A model generated the notes under the pieces. That model worked only from the letters and a program-made list of their open reading frames with translations. It ran no database searches and had not been told where the DNA came from. From Aerococcus sp. UBA6277 (lineage in GTDB: Bacteria > Bacillota > Bacilli > Lactobacillales > Aerococcaceae): a DNA stretch of 50,487 nucleotides. Positions 1 to 8,467 of this stretch are shown here, in pieces (the stretch's first letter is position 1; each line of letters starts with the position of its first letter). Both the position numbers and the translations under genes were made by a program. The stretch lies in assembly GCF_002440555.1 (NCBI RefSeq), contig NZ_DJUR01000043.1:121318-171804 (forward strand), written 5' to 3'.

Positions 1-1
1 C

Positions 2-1171
2 CAACGTATTCAAGACATCCAAGTTGTAGATCAAACAGGTGATCATATTACAGGCAACCAAGAAAAGAATTACTACTATCAATTACAAACAGCTGATGGT
101 TATTGGCAAAATACCATTTATAACGTCGTTTTTTTAAATATCGGGCATCCACCTTATGCGGATCACTACCGTTTAATGGGGCATAGCGGATACATTCACG
201 ACCCCTACCCGGTAATGGAGAAACTTGCCGCCATTCATCCTAGTAAAAAGATTGGCATCATTGGGTCCGGCTTAACTGGTCTAGATGTTATGCGTTACCT
301 GCAATATCACTATGCTGGTCAACTCGCTCGTTCAATTACCTTCTTTACGCGATCTACACCATTCTCCTCTGTTAAACAAGGGCCATATGATGGTTATATT
401 CAGGCTACTTTTAATATGGATTGGATTAAAAATCAGCAGTCAGCCCATAATGGTTATATTCCACTAGCTAATATTTTGGAAACTTTTATGGGAGATATGG
501 CCGTTAATGATGTAGATGTTAAACGCGTAATTGACAGATATAGTAGTGGCTCTATCACGCAGATTCGTCAAGAATTAGCCCACTATGATCGCGATTTACA
601 TATATTCCAAATTTATGCGGGTATTGTCACGCCTTATTTGCCTTATATATACATGGGCATGTCGGTACTGGACCGCAATAGATACAAGCAAGAATATATG
701 CCTATTTTTGAACATTTCAGAAGTCAAATGACGCATGAAGCCCTAGAGGATATTATGCAGTGGTATGACGAGGGTAAGGTAACCTTCCACGATAAACTGG
801 CGGACATCAAACCATATAGTGATGGGGGGTTTGAATTGATTTTTGAGAACGGTTCAAGCAAGCATGTGGATATTTTAGTGAATGCAGCTGGATTTGAAAG
901 TCAATTACTACCGGCAACACAACAAGTTGTATTCATAAAAAACATGGTTAACCGTGAAATATTTACCCCTGCCTTAGACGGTGGTGTGCTAGTCACCTGG
1001 CCTCAAGGACAAGTCATTTCTCAACGGTATGGAACGCTCGACAACCTCTTCTTGACAGGTCGTTGGATTATGACCACACAATACGGAAACAACAATGCAA
1101 AAATGTCTTTTGCCTTTGGACAACAAGTCGCAAAACAATTTCTAGATCGGCAAGTAACAGCATATAAATAA
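2..1171 (+). CDS. FAD/NAD(P)-binding oxidoreductase-like protein, 5' partial
   Basis: The reading frame is open from the first bases of the window, so the gene begins upstream and only its C-terminal ~390 codons are visible. An internal dinucleotide-binding loop is visible as KIGIIGSGLTGLDV, and a second flavin-like stretch (DILVNAAGFESQ) follows about 200 residues later. The phrase NIGHPPYADHY just upstream resembles the FAD/NAD(P)-binding family PF13454 (HI0933/YdhS-like), whose substrates are mostly unknown. It ends at a TAA followed at once by a strong terminator hairpin shared with the convergent nuclease gene. Family assignment is moderately sure; the reaction cannot be named. Confidence 0.75.
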   Translation, partial: QRIQDIQVVDQTGDHITGNQEKNYYYQLQTADGYWQNTIYNVVFLNIGHPPYADHYRLMGHSGYIHDPYPVMEKLAAIHPSKKIGIIGSGLTGLDVMRYLQYHYAGQLARSITFFTRSTPFSSVKQGPYDGYIQATFNMDWIKNQQSAHNGYIPLANILETFMGDMAVNDVDVKRVIDRYSSGSITQIRQELAHYDRDLHIFQIYAGIVTPYLPYIYMGMSVLDRNRYKQEYMPIFEHFRSQMTHEALEDIMQWYDEGKVTFHDKLADIKPYSDGGFELIFENGSSKHVDILVNAAGFESQLLPATQQVVFIKNMVNREIFTPALDGGVLVTWPQGQVISQRYGTLDNLFLTGRWIMTTQYGNNNAKMSFAFGQQVAKQFLDRQVTAYK

Positions 1172-1176
1172 ATAAA

Positions 1177-1217
1177 AGTCTGACTTGATTGCAATCCTTC
1201 TTAAATCAAGTCAGACT
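1177..1217. terminator. Bidirectional intrinsic terminator
   Basis: AGTCTGACTTGATT (1177-1190) pairs exactly with AATCAAGTCAGACT (1204-1217). The stem is followed by a T-rich tail on the plus strand, and by T-rich sequence on the minus strand. It lies between convergent genes, so it probably serves both. Confidence 0.85.
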
Positions 1218-1224
1218 CTTTATT

Positions 1225-2205
1225 TTAAACTGCTAATCGATTGGACCCATCGCTATAATAAATCTCAATCCCTGGTTGATTATTTGGGATATAGACATGG
1301 AATTGCAATTCACCATCATCCTCAATGGAATAAGCCTCCATGAAAATACCGCGCGCCAGTAGTTCATCCCCCATGAATAAAGGCGTAATCCGGTAGCGGA
1401 CATGATTTTCACTATCTTCCACGTAGGCAGCCACATAGTTTTCAAAAGGTAGCATACCTTCCACATTGAAATACCGGGTCCCGGTCATCAAGTTCAGCAA
1501 ATTATCCTGCTGACCAGTCAACTGAAAACCAATTAAATGACTTCGGTTATACAACCAGCCAGCCGATACAATATCATACCGATTTTGTTGCCAACCAGTT
1601 GGTGTGATTGCGGTCAAAGCTTCTCGTTGTTCTGATTCAGCCGGCATCAAGTCCGCCCCTAACAAGGCATTGGCTTCAGACACCCGACCCAAATCATCCA
1701 GAGGGCTATACCGCTCCCAAGATTCTTCAACATCCGTCAAATCAGCATCCGTAAAAATCGGCACATTGTCATTCACTTCAACATAAGCCTGCCCGCCCGG
1801 CACACTAGGCGGGTTCTGATGGTAGAGCTGACCTAAATCCTCAGCCTCTTCCAACGAAGATGCCCCTTGTTGGCTTTCTGATGTCGAGTCACCACTTGAT
1901 TCTGATTCAGATGAAGAACTTGCCCCATTCCCACTACTATCTTCTATAGAAGAAGATGCTTGGTCGTTCTTATTCCCTTCCTCAGCCTGACGCACCCGCG
2001 ACGACTCAGACGCTAATTGGTGGTCCTCCAAAATCTCCTGGTAAATCGACGACGTCCGGGATACCTCTTTGGCCACCTCAACTGGCTCAGCCAACCGCTC
2101 TTCCGCCATCCGGTTACCAACCCATAGAAATAGGATTAATCCCGCTAGAACCAGCATGGCAAATAACCGCTTATCCTTAGGACCATTTTGATTTCTACCA
2201 GCCAA
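1225..2205 (-). CDS. Membrane-anchored DNA/RNA non-specific endonuclease (DNA-entry nuclease type)
   Basis: Likely a secreted or membrane-anchored nuclease of the EndA/NUC1 type, which degrades DNA or RNA outside the membrane. The C-terminal half carries the signature YNRSHLIGFQL, whose His is the usual general base (the DRGH/NRSH motif), followed by NLLNLMTGTRYFN, which supplies the metal-binding Asn. One membrane segment lies near residues 15-31, then an acidic Ser/Glu-rich linker of ~90 residues. Three in-frame TTG codons follow GGGAGG (2214-2219); the TTG at 2205 has the best spacing (8 nt) and gives 326 aa. An ATG at 2259 has no ribosome site. It could act in nutrient DNA use or DNA uptake; no competence genes are nearby to decide. 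Confidence 0.82.
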   Translation of the reverse strand: MAGRNQNGPKDKRLFAMLVLAGLILFLWVGNRMAEERLAEPVEVAKEVSRTSSIYQEILEDHQLASESSRVRQAEEGNKNDQASSSIEDSSGNGASSSSESESSGDSTSESQQGASSLEEAEDLGQLYHQNPPSVPGGQAYVEVNDNVPIFTDADLTDVEESWERYSPLDDLGRVSEANALLGADLMPAESEQREALTAITPTGWQQNRYDIVSAGWLYNRSHLIGFQLTGQQDNLLNLMTGTRYFNVEGMLPFENYVAAYVEDSENHVRYRITPLFMGDELLARGIFMEAYSIEDDGELQFHVYIPNNQPGIEIYYSDGSNRLAV

Positions 2206-2327
2206 CAACAACACCTCCCTCTCACAAAATATCTGCCTTTTATCATACCATATTTCCATTTTTTCTGTGCAAAAGGGCCAGCACTTTCATGGCTGACAAG
2301 CCAATTTAAACAAATTTTTTCGTCGAG

Positions 2328-2359
2328 AAAAGGCCTGCGGTTTTGCACCACAGACCTTT
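2328..2359 (-). terminator. Intrinsic terminator after guaC
   Basis: Read on the minus strand, AAAGGTCTGTGG (2359-2348) pairs with CCGCAGGCCTTT (2339-2328), with G-U pairs allowed. A short T-rich run follows. It lies 40 nt past the guaC stop. Confidence 0.65.
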
Positions 2360-2399
2360 AATTTTTTGATTAACGATGGTTATAACATCGGGCTTAAAA

Positions 2400-3368
2400 T
2401 TAGTCACCGTTGTAAATAGTTGGTACGATCATGTAGTCAACTGTACGTAAAGCACCTAGGTCACGACCACCTGCATATGAAATACTTGATTGTAAATCTT
2501 CTTCCATTTCACGCATTGTATGCCATAAGCTACCACGGCTTTCGATCAACATTTTCTTACCTTCAACGTTTTTGTAGATGCCTTTTTGGAATTGAGATGC
2601 TGAACCAAAATATTCTTTGTAAGTGACACCATCTTCTTCTACAGTTTCACCTGGTGATTCAACGTGGGCAGCTAGTAGTGAACCAATCATTACCATAGAT
2701 GCACCGAATCTTACAGATTTGGCGATATCACCGTTTGTACGGATACCACCATCAGCGATAATTGGTTTACGTGCTGCTTTCGCACATAATTTAATCGCTT
2801 GTAATTGCCAACCAGCAGTACCAAAACCAGTTTTGATTTTAGTGATACATACACGACCAGGTCCAACCCCTACTTTAGTCGCGTCAGCACCGGCGTTTTC
2901 TAAATCACGCACTGCTTCAGGTGTTGCCACGTTACCAGCAATTACAAATGTTTCTGGAATTTGTTCTTTAATGTATTTAATCATATCGATAACAGTCTCA
3001 GAATGACCGTGAGCGATATCAATAGTAATGTAATCTACGCGTTCACCACTTGCTTTGATTTCATCGATGAAAGTATATTCTTCTGGTTTTACACCTACAG
3101 AAATGGACGCAAATAAACCTTCAGCATTCATATGCTTGATAAATGGCATACGTTTTTCTGGTTCAAAACGGTGCATAATATAGAAGTAACCTTTGCGGGC
3201 CAATTCTTCAGCTAACGCTTCATTTAATACCGTTTGCATGTTTGCTGGCACAACGGGTATTTTAAATTCACGACCTCCAAATTCAATTGAAGTGTCTGCC
3301 TGGCTACGGCTTGTAATCACACATTTAGCAGGTATTAATTGGACTTGTTCATAATCAAAAGTTTCCAC
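2400..3368 (-). CDS. guaC: GMP reductase
   Basis: Converts GMP to IMP with NADPH, returning guanine nucleotides to the purine pool in the cytosol. The 322-residue protein is full length for the Gram-positive GuaC2 type. It shows an IMPDH/GMPR TIM barrel with the catalytic loop [11 protein letters not shown] (Cys174), the phosphate-binding [13 protein letters not shown] and the late [11 protein letters not shown] stretch. It lacks the CBS domains of IMP dehydrogenase, which supports GMP reductase. The start is GTG; AGGCGAG lies ~10 nt upstream, and no in-frame ATG is nearby. It is monocistronic: it has its own promoter and terminator. PurBox-like repeats lie upstream, consistent with PurR control known for guaC in Bacillus. 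Confidence 0.96.
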   Translation of the reverse strand: METFDYEQVQLIPAKCVITSRSQADTSIEFGGREFKIPVVPANMQTVLNEALAEELARKGYFYIMHRFEPEKRMPFIKHMNAEGLFASISVGVKPEEYTFIDEIKASGERVDYITIDIAHGHSETVIDMIKYIKEQIPETFVIAGNVATPEAVRDLENAGADATKVGVGPGRVCITKIKTGFGTAGWQLQAIKLCAKAARKPIIADGGIRTNGDIAKSVRFGASMVMIGSLLAAHVESPGETVEEDGVTYKEYFGSASQFQKGIYKNVEGKKMLIESRGSLWHTMREMEEDLQSSISYAGGRDLGALRTVDYMIVPTIYNGD

Positions 3369-3413
3369 GAATTCAACTCGCCTTTCTCTCTATCAATATC
3401 TTCAACAACAAAA

Positions 3414-3429
3414 GGTGTCCGTAAACACC
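3414..3429 (-). promoter_or_regulatory. Hairpin at the 5' end of the guaC leader
   Basis: On the minus strand GGTGT-TTACGG-ACACC is followed by TTTTG. With the promoter at 3437-3465 the predicted transcript starts only a few bases before this hairpin. It could stabilise the mRNA or act as a weak attenuator. No purine riboswitch core is present. Confidence 0.4.
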
Positions 3430-3436
3430 AATTCGT

Positions 3437-3465
3437 ATTCTACACACTTACTTTCTGAATTGCAA
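3437..3465 (-). promoter_or_regulatory. Sigma-A promoter of guaC
   Basis: The -35 TTGCAA (3465-3460) and -10 TAGAAT (3442-3437) are separated by exactly 17 bp on the minus strand. The expected start is near 3430, leaving a leader of ~60 nt before the GTG start. Confidence 0.7.
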
Positions 3466-3545
3466 GTTTAATTTATTCGTTTTTTCAGTAATTCGTCAAA
3501 TTTTATCTAAAACAAGGCATAAATCAACTATCTTTTCTGTTTATT

Positions 3546-3581
3546 AACGAACATTAAACCGGATACCCCACCTGAACATTA
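3546..3581 (+). promoter_or_regulatory. Two PurBox-like direct repeats upstream of guaC
   Basis: AACGAACATTA (3546-3556) and CCTGAACATTA (3571-3581) are spaced 25 bp apart. Both resemble the PurR recognition core (AWWWCCGAACWWT). The same AACGAACATT occurs upstream of purR in this window. They lie 80-115 bp upstream of the guaC -35. The rest of the 345-base gap 3369-3713 holds only the guaC promoter and the rbsK terminator. Confidence 0.45.
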
Positions 3582-3660
3582 CTAAATTCAAAACAAGCAA
3601 ATTTGCCCTCGCATAATTTTTATCGAAAGACGAACTTTATATCTCATAGTATTTTTATTC

Positions 3661-3692
3661 AAAAAAAAAGAAACTAGCTTATCACTAGTCTC
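3661..3692 (-). terminator. Intrinsic terminator after rbsK
   Basis: On the minus strand GAGACTAG (3692-3685) pairs with CTAGTTTC (3677-3670), giving 8 pairs with one G-U. A run of nine T follows. Confidence 0.8.
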
Positions 3693-3713
3693 CCTCTTAC
3701 AAAAAAGATACGC

Positions 3714-4610
3714 TTATACTTTCCAGTTATCATTAAATGTTTCGTGTGCTTTTAAGGCATCAAGCGTTGGCATACCACCTTGGGCACCAAATTTTTGTAC
3801 TGATAAAGAACCTGCAATTGAGGCAAATTGAATGGCGTCAGCTAAACTATTCCCTTTAGATAAGGCAACGGTAAAAGCACCTGAGAAGGTATCGCCAGCA
3901 CCTGTTGTATCCACTACCTCACCTTTAATCGCTGGCACATGGACAGCTGCTTCCCCATCATGGTAACGAATACCCTCACCACCCATGGTAATCAATAATT
4001 GCGCTGGATATTTGCCCAATAAAGCATCAACATCTTGATCACCAAACATTTCTTGAGCTTCTGTTTCATTTGGCAATAAATATTCCACTTTTTCTAAATA
4101 GCCCTTGTCAATTTCAATAAAAGGCGCTGGATCATAAGTTACTTTAATATCATGCGCATCTGCTAGCTCAATCAAATATTGAATAGATGGCATGGGAATT
4201 TCATTTTGAATAACGAAATATGTACATGCTAACAAGTCCGCTTCCACTGATTTCAAATAATCAACTGTCACTTCTTGGTTGGCACCAGGTACATAAACGA
4301 TGGCATTGTCCCCTTCAAAAACCGTGATATGGGCAGAACCTGTAGTGGTATCTGCAATGGTTTTAACAGCTGTCACATCCACACCGTTTCTTGCTAGATT
4401 CGCCTTCGTTTCTAGTCCAAATTGGTCGCCACCAACGCAACCAAACATTTGAACTTGACCACCTAGTCTAGCAGCTGCTACCGCTTGGTTAGCTCCTTTT
4501 CCACCAAAAGTTGTTTCAAAAGCTTGCCCGTATACAGTTTCTCCCTGCTTTGGTACGCGATTTGTCGTTACAACGAAATCTGTCGAAATACTACCAATTA
4601 CACCAATCAT
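3714..4610 (-). CDS. rbsK: Ribokinase (PfkB family)
   Basis: Phosphorylates D-ribose to ribose 5-phosphate with ATP in the cytosol. The 298-residue protein has both PfkB signatures: GGKGANQAVAAARLGG near residue 36 and the ATP/anion-hole motif DTTGAGDTFSGA near residue 237, including the catalytic Asp. The N-terminal GSISTDFV matches ribokinase rather than fructokinase. The ATG is preceded by AGGAGG at 4618-4623. A TATAAT -10 lies at 4645-4650 (minus strand), with no convincing -35. No ribose transporter, rbsD or rbsR lies beside it, so it is an orphan. It may also handle other pentoses or nucleoside-derived ribose. Confidence 0.92.
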   Translation of the reverse strand: MIGVIGSISTDFVVTTNRVPKQGETVYGQAFETTFGGKGANQAVAAARLGGQVQMFGCVGGDQFGLETKANLARNGVDVTAVKTIADTTTGSAHITVFEGDNAIVYVPGANQEVTVDYLKSVEADLLACTYFVIQNEIPMPSIQYLIELADAHDIKVTYDPAPFIEIDKGYLEKVEYLLPNETEAQEMFGDQDVDALLGKYPAQLLITMGGEGIRYHDGEAAVHVPAIKGEVVDTTGAGDTFSGAFTVALSKGNSLADAIQFASIAGSLSVQKFGAQGGMPTLDALKAHETFNDNWKV

Positions 4611-4683
4611 TTAAAATTCCTCCTCATATATCACTCTTACCTATATTATACGTTATTAATGCCCGCAAGGCAGAATTTTTCCG

Positions 4684-4716
4684 AAAAAAAAGAAGCCGTG
4701 CACTACATACGACTCC
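4684..4716 (-). terminator. Intrinsic terminator after the LCP genes
   Basis: On the minus strand GGAGTCGT (4716-4709) pairs with ACGGCTTC (4699-4692), with two G-U pairs. A run of eight T follows. Confidence 0.8.
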
Positions 4717-4734
4717 CATTTTACAGTTATTCAA

Positions 4735-5727
4735 CTATTCTAATTCTAAATGTTCTCTAAGTTCTGCAGAGGTTTCTGAAATTTGTGATTCAGATAAGAT
4801 ATTGTAGTAAATACCTGTCGACATATCGCCAGTCCCCACTAAGGTAGTAGATTCAACATTTTCAGAATCCACTCGGTAGTTCCAGGCTAATTGGGTCATA
4901 TCTGAAACAGTTAAGTCAGTTGTCACATTGGCTTGTACTGTGTCGAACAAGCTACCTAGACTACCAATATTAGACACATCAGAGTACTTATCTAAGATAG
5001 CTAATAGGACTTGACGTTGACGGTCAGCACGACCATAATCCCCATCTGGGTCATCGTAACGGTTACGGACATAAGCTAAAGCTTCAGCACCAGTTTCCAA
5101 GGTAATTTGCCCTTCTGGGAAGGTATATTCATCTTGAGAGAAAGTGAAGTCGTTGTATAAGGATACCCCACCAATTGCATCGATGATGTTCATCATACCA
5201 GTCATATTGACTAAGGCATAGTAGTCAACCGGTACGTTCAATAGGTTTTGGACTGCATTGATTGAACCAGACGCCCCACCGGCCATGGCATAAGCACCGT
5301 TAATCTTGAAATCAATACTTGAAATGTAAGTATCACGTGGAATGGATACCATCTTAGCAGTTTGTGTATTCGGGTTAATGGTCACAAGAATCATGACGTC
5401 AGTATTTTGTTCACCAGTCGTTCTTGTCCCCCCTGAGTCCATTCCCATAAGTAAAATAGAAATTGGCTCTTTATCCGAAACAGTCACTTCTTTATCACGG
5501 ACTTCTTCTACCGGTTCCGCACCATCAGCGTCCGCTGGTTGGTAAATCGCGTCTCCTGTTTGGTCAATTCGGTAGTATGAATATGCAAGAATCCCACCAC
5601 CAATAATTAAAAAAGCTAACAAAACCCAACCAAAACAACCCAATAATCCACGGCGTTTCTTACGAGGACGCTCCTCATGATACGCTTCCCCTTGACTTCT
5701 ACGATGGCGACTTTCTCTATTTGCCAT
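4735..5727 (-). CDS. LytR-CpsA-Psr (LCP) family glycopolymer ligase
   Basis: LCP enzymes transfer lipid-linked glycopolymers (wall teichoic acid, capsule) onto peptidoglycan at the outer membrane face. This 330-residue protein has a basic cytosolic tail, one membrane segment near residues 31-51, then the LCP domain. Family residues are visible: NTDVMILVTINP, the phosphate-binding SIPRDTYI, and DPDGDYGRADRQRQ with its Arg pair. The start is the ATG at 5727 behind AGGAGGG; an upstream in-frame ATG at 5763 lacks a ribosome site. It lies 69 nt downstream of a second LCP gene and ends at a strong terminator, so the two are probably co-transcribed. The polymer is unknown, but the polysaccharide cluster at 12-24 kb is an obvious candidate source. 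Confidence 0.92.
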   Translation of the reverse strand: MANRESRHRRSQGEAYHEERPRKKRRGLLGCFGWVLLAFLIIGGGILAYSYYRIDQTGDAIYQPADADGAEPVEEVRDKEVTVSDKEPISILLMGMDSGGTRTTGEQNTDVMILVTINPNTQTAKMVSIPRDTYISSIDFKINGAYAMAGGASGSINAVQNLLNVPVDYYALVNMTGMMNIIDAIGGVSLYNDFTFSQDEYTFPEGQITLETGAEALAYVRNRYDDPDGDYGRADRQRQVLLAILDKYSDVSNIGSLGSLFDTVQANVTTDLTVSDMTQLAWNYRVDSENVESTTLVGTGDMSTGIYYNILSESQISETSAELREHLELE

Positions 5728-5796
5728 ATAATCCCTCCTCCTCAAAGATAGATATAAAAACATTTACAAATTTTATGCTCATTAGTATTCTATGAT

Positions 5797-7410
5797 TTAT
5801 TCAGTAATGGTACTTTCTTCAACAGGCGGTTCGGTCACAGGTTCTTCAGATGTACTCGGCGCTTCTGAAGTGGCAGGTACTTCTTGACCTATCTCCGGCA
5901 CGCTTTCTTCAGGTACACTCGTTGATTCTGATGTCGCCGGCGCTTCATCACTATAAGTGTCGCTATAAGTATCTGTATAATCTGATGTTTCTGAATAAGT
6001 AGATGAATCGTAATATGTTCCCGTGTCTTCTTCCATAGTTGTGTCACTGTATGTATCTAACTCACTACTTATATCCTCAGTCACAGTGCCACTTGGGTCA
6101 AAGCCAGCGGTAATGTGTTCTAGCAATTCATCATCTAAGGTGGTTGGAATCGTTTGATCTTCATTTTCATCGATCAAGTCTGTGTTCCCTGTTGATTCTA
6201 AGTAGTCATTAATTGAATAACCAAAGATATATTTGACCAGTTCATTCAAGTCTTCTCTTGAATATACCCCTGGTTGAATGGCCATCTCGTCATCTGTTAA
6301 GACGCCGTCCCAATTCAAGTCAGACACTGGGAAGTAGGTTGATGCAACCCCATACTCTACAGGATAAACGATGGCAGAATTAGTTCCTTCATAATCGATG
6401 TTGTCTTGCATGGTGGATACATTTTCTAAACGTTCTAGCTCTGGAATTAGCATGTAGTAACCAAAATCAAGGTTTAGGTCAACATAGTCATCAAAGACTA
6501 ATTTATTTAAATTATCCATAGCTGGCAGGTAATTGGCTTGTAAGGCAAACATATTATCCACTGTAATATTTGTTTTAATATCATCACCTACGGCATCTAA
6601 GATGTCATTGTAATTGGTTATGGTACCAAGTGAAATGACCTTATCTACAACCGCTTCGATTAGTTGTTGTTGTCGTTTTTCACGGCCAATATCACCTTCA
6701 GGATCCGATTTACGCATTCGGACGTATTGCATGGCTTCTAAACCAGATAGCGTACGTGTTTCACCTTCTGTAAACTCTACATCATTCTGTGTAAAAGTTA
6801 AGGTTGGCGTAATATCGACGCCTCCCAAGGCATCAATTACGTCCATAAACCCTTGCATATTGACATTCACATAATAGTCAATTGGTATATCTAAATAGCG
6901 TTGTAGGGAGTTGATTGTCCCTTCAATCCCATTATAATTCATATAAGCATGGTTTAATTTATCAAATTCATCCGTATCACTTTGGACCCCTAAGGCATCT
7001 CTTGGAATAGATACGACAGTTGATTCGTTAGTCTTTGGATTAATGGTGAAGACCATCATTACATCCGTCCGCGTCTCCTCAACATCCTCGTAATAAAGCG
7101 CTCCGCTATCAAGACCTGTTAGTAAAATCGTAATCGGTTCGCCATATTTTAATTGGGCATCTGCATCACGAAGTTGCGCTGAATTCACATCCTCATAAAT
7201 ATCAGAACCGAATCCAGAAATATCAGCATATACTTTAAATGCACTCGCACATATAACGACTACCACAGCTGCAGCACCTAAAATCCAATAGGTTTTCTTT
7301 TCTTTGGGTATCCATTTTGAGGATGTAAGGGTCTTTAAACTGAATGAATTCGCTTTTTTATTATTGCGGCGACTAGGGGCTTGATTGTTTTGATTATCTT
7401 GCTTTGTCAT
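5797..7410 (-). CDS. LCP family glycopolymer ligase with long Ser/Thr/Glu-rich C-terminal tail
   Basis: Second LCP-type ligase, 537 residues. A Lys/Asn-rich cytosolic tail precedes one membrane segment (residues ~42-62). The LCP domain (~90-290) shows RTDVMMVFTINP, SIPRDALG and DPEGDIGREKRQQQ. Past the domain come ~130 residues of unclear fold, with an acidic segment (SDLNWDGVLTDDEM) that resembles a calcium-binding loop. The last ~100 residues are low-complexity Ser/Thr/Glu/Tyr, typical of wall-spanning or glycosylated stretches. The ATG follows GAGGAG. The first gene of a probable two-gene unit with the LCP gene at 4735-5727; paralogues often overlap in function. Confidence 0.9.
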   Translation of the reverse strand: MTKQDNQNNQAPSRRNNKKANSFSLKTLTSSKWIPKEKKTYWILGAAAVVVVICASAFKVYADISGFGSDIYEDVNSAQLRDADAQLKYGEPITILLTGLDSGALYYEDVEETRTDVMMVFTINPKTNESTVVSIPRDALGVQSDTDEFDKLNHAYMNYNGIEGTINSLQRYLDIPIDYYVNVNMQGFMDVIDALGGVDITPTLTFTQNDVEFTEGETRTLSGLEAMQYVRMRKSDPEGDIGREKRQQQLIEAVVDKVISLGTITNYNDILDAVGDDIKTNITVDNMFALQANYLPAMDNLNKLVFDDYVDLNLDFGYYMLIPELERLENVSTMQDNIDYEGTNSAIVYPVEYGVASTYFPVSDLNWDGVLTDDEMAIQPGVYSREDLNELVKYIFGYSINDYLESTGNTDLIDENEDQTIPTTLDDELLEHITAGFDPSGTVTEDISSELDTYSDTTMEEDTGTYYDSSTYSETSDYTDTYSDTYSDEAPATSESTSVPEESVPEIGQEVPATSEAPSTSEEPVTEPPVEESTITE

Positions 7411-7509
7411 AAGCGCTCCTCTGGAGAATTATTAGGAAAATTGCTGGGTTTTCTTTGCTAAAAATATCTGGTTTATCTTGTGAAACTTAAGCAATCTATA
7501 CCAATTTAC

Positions 7510-7515
7510 ATTATA
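7510..7515 (-). promoter_or_regulatory. Extended -10 promoter of the LCP pair
   Basis: On the minus strand TGC-TATAAT forms a perfect extended -10 about 100 nt upstream of the LCP start. No good -35 is visible. An AATGAA/TTCATT inverted repeat lies just upstream. Confidence 0.5.
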
Positions 7516-7571
7516 GCATAATGAAATTTAACTTCATTTCAATTTAAATAATCTTAATAATTATTTATGCC

Positions 7572-7610
7572 AAAAAAACCATTAAGTTTGCAAGACTGCC
7601 CTTAATGGTT
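7572..7610 (-). terminator. Intrinsic terminator after map
   Basis: On the minus strand AACCATTAAG (7610-7601) pairs exactly with CTTAATGGTT (7586-7577). A run of seven T follows. Confidence 0.85.
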
Positions 7611-7622
7611 CCGTTATGGTAC

Positions 7623-8378
7623 TTAATCTTTTTGTTGCGTTAAAATAATTGGCCCATCTTCAGTGATGGCTAAGGTGTGCTCATACTGTGCTGAACGTCC
7701 GCCGTCAATTGTGCGGGCAGTCCAACCGTTAGCGTCCATTTTGGATTGCCATTTACCAGTATTTACCATTGGTTCAATGGTTATCGTCATGCCGGCACGT
7801 AAACGTTGCCCTTTTCCAGCCACACCAAAATGTGGTACTGATGGACCCTCATGCATAGTTGGTTGAATACCATGACCCACAAACTCACGTACCACAGAGA
7901 AACCTTCCCCTTCGACATAAGATTGAATAGCCGCACCAATATCACCAATACGGTTACCTACACGTGCCTGTTCAATACCTATTGCTAATGCTTTCTTAGT
8001 AACGTCCATTAAACGCTGACCTTCTTCATCCACTTGACCGATACCATAAGTCCAGCAAGAATCGGCAAAGTATCCATCTAAAGATAAGACAGTATCTACA
8101 CTGACAATGTCCCCATCTTTTAAAGCGCGATCAGGAAATGGAAAGCCATGACAGATTTCATCATTAATAGAAATACAAGTTACATATTCATAACCTTCAA
8201 AGCCTACTTGTTCCTGAATAGCACCTGCTTCAGTAATTTTCTTATCGAAAAAGGCTTCTATTTCCATTGTGGTTACACCAGGAACCATCATTGGACGCAA
8301 TTGTTCATGGATACTAGCTAGTAAAGCTCCTGCTTTTTTCATGCCTTCTATTTCACGGGCAGATTTTAATGTTATCAT
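7623..8378 (-). CDS. map: Methionine aminopeptidase type I
   Basis: Removes the initiator Met from nascent proteins. The 251-residue pita-bread-fold protein shows the dinuclear metal ligands in order: Asp in IVSVDTVLS, Asp in YFADSCW, His in VGHGIQPTMHEGP, Glu in ITIEPMVN, and a last Glu in QYEHTLAIT. The substrate His appears in CHGFPF. Length and lack of an N-terminal extension fit the bacterial type Ia form. The ATG has AAGGAAGGA a short way upstream. It is followed by its own terminator and is divergent from the GntR regulator gene, with which it shares a ~230-base promoter region. Confidence 0.96.
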   Translation of the reverse strand: MITLKSAREIEGMKKAGALLASIHEQLRPMMVPGVTTMEIEAFFDKKITEAGAIQEQVGFEGYEYVTCISINDEICHGFPFPDRALKDGDIVSVDTVLSLDGYFADSCWTYGIGQVDEEGQRLMDVTKKALAIGIEQARVGNRIGDIGAAIQSYVEGEGFSVVREFVGHGIQPTMHEGPSVPHFGVAGKGQRLRAGMTITIEPMVNTGKWQSKMDANGWTARTIDGGRSAQYEHTLAITEDGPIILTQQKD

Positions 8379-8409
8379 TCACTCTCGTCCTTCCTTTATA
8401 TTCACGTTC

Positions 8410-8415
8410 ATTATA
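8410..8415 (-). promoter_or_regulatory. -10 element of the map promoter
   Basis: TATAAT read on the minus strand, about 32 bases upstream of the map start. A second TGA-TATAAT lies at 8453-8458. No strong -35 is seen for either. Confidence 0.4.
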
Positions 8416-8467
8416 CCCTAAAATCAAACGGAATAAAATTAATCAATCATCCATTATATCATGTAAC

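Noticed and set aside
2623..3006. 127-codon plus-strand frame opposite guaC
   Set aside because: It is the antisense of a clear GMP reductase gene, has no ribosome site and shows no recognisable domain.
3369..3480. Purine riboswitch upstream of guaC
   Set aside because: The conserved aptamer loops and TA-rich P1 arrangement are absent; only a simple hairpin exists.
4485..4807. Two overlapping plus-strand frames at the rbsK/LCP junction
   Set aside because: They run antisense to rbsK and through a terminator, with no start signals.
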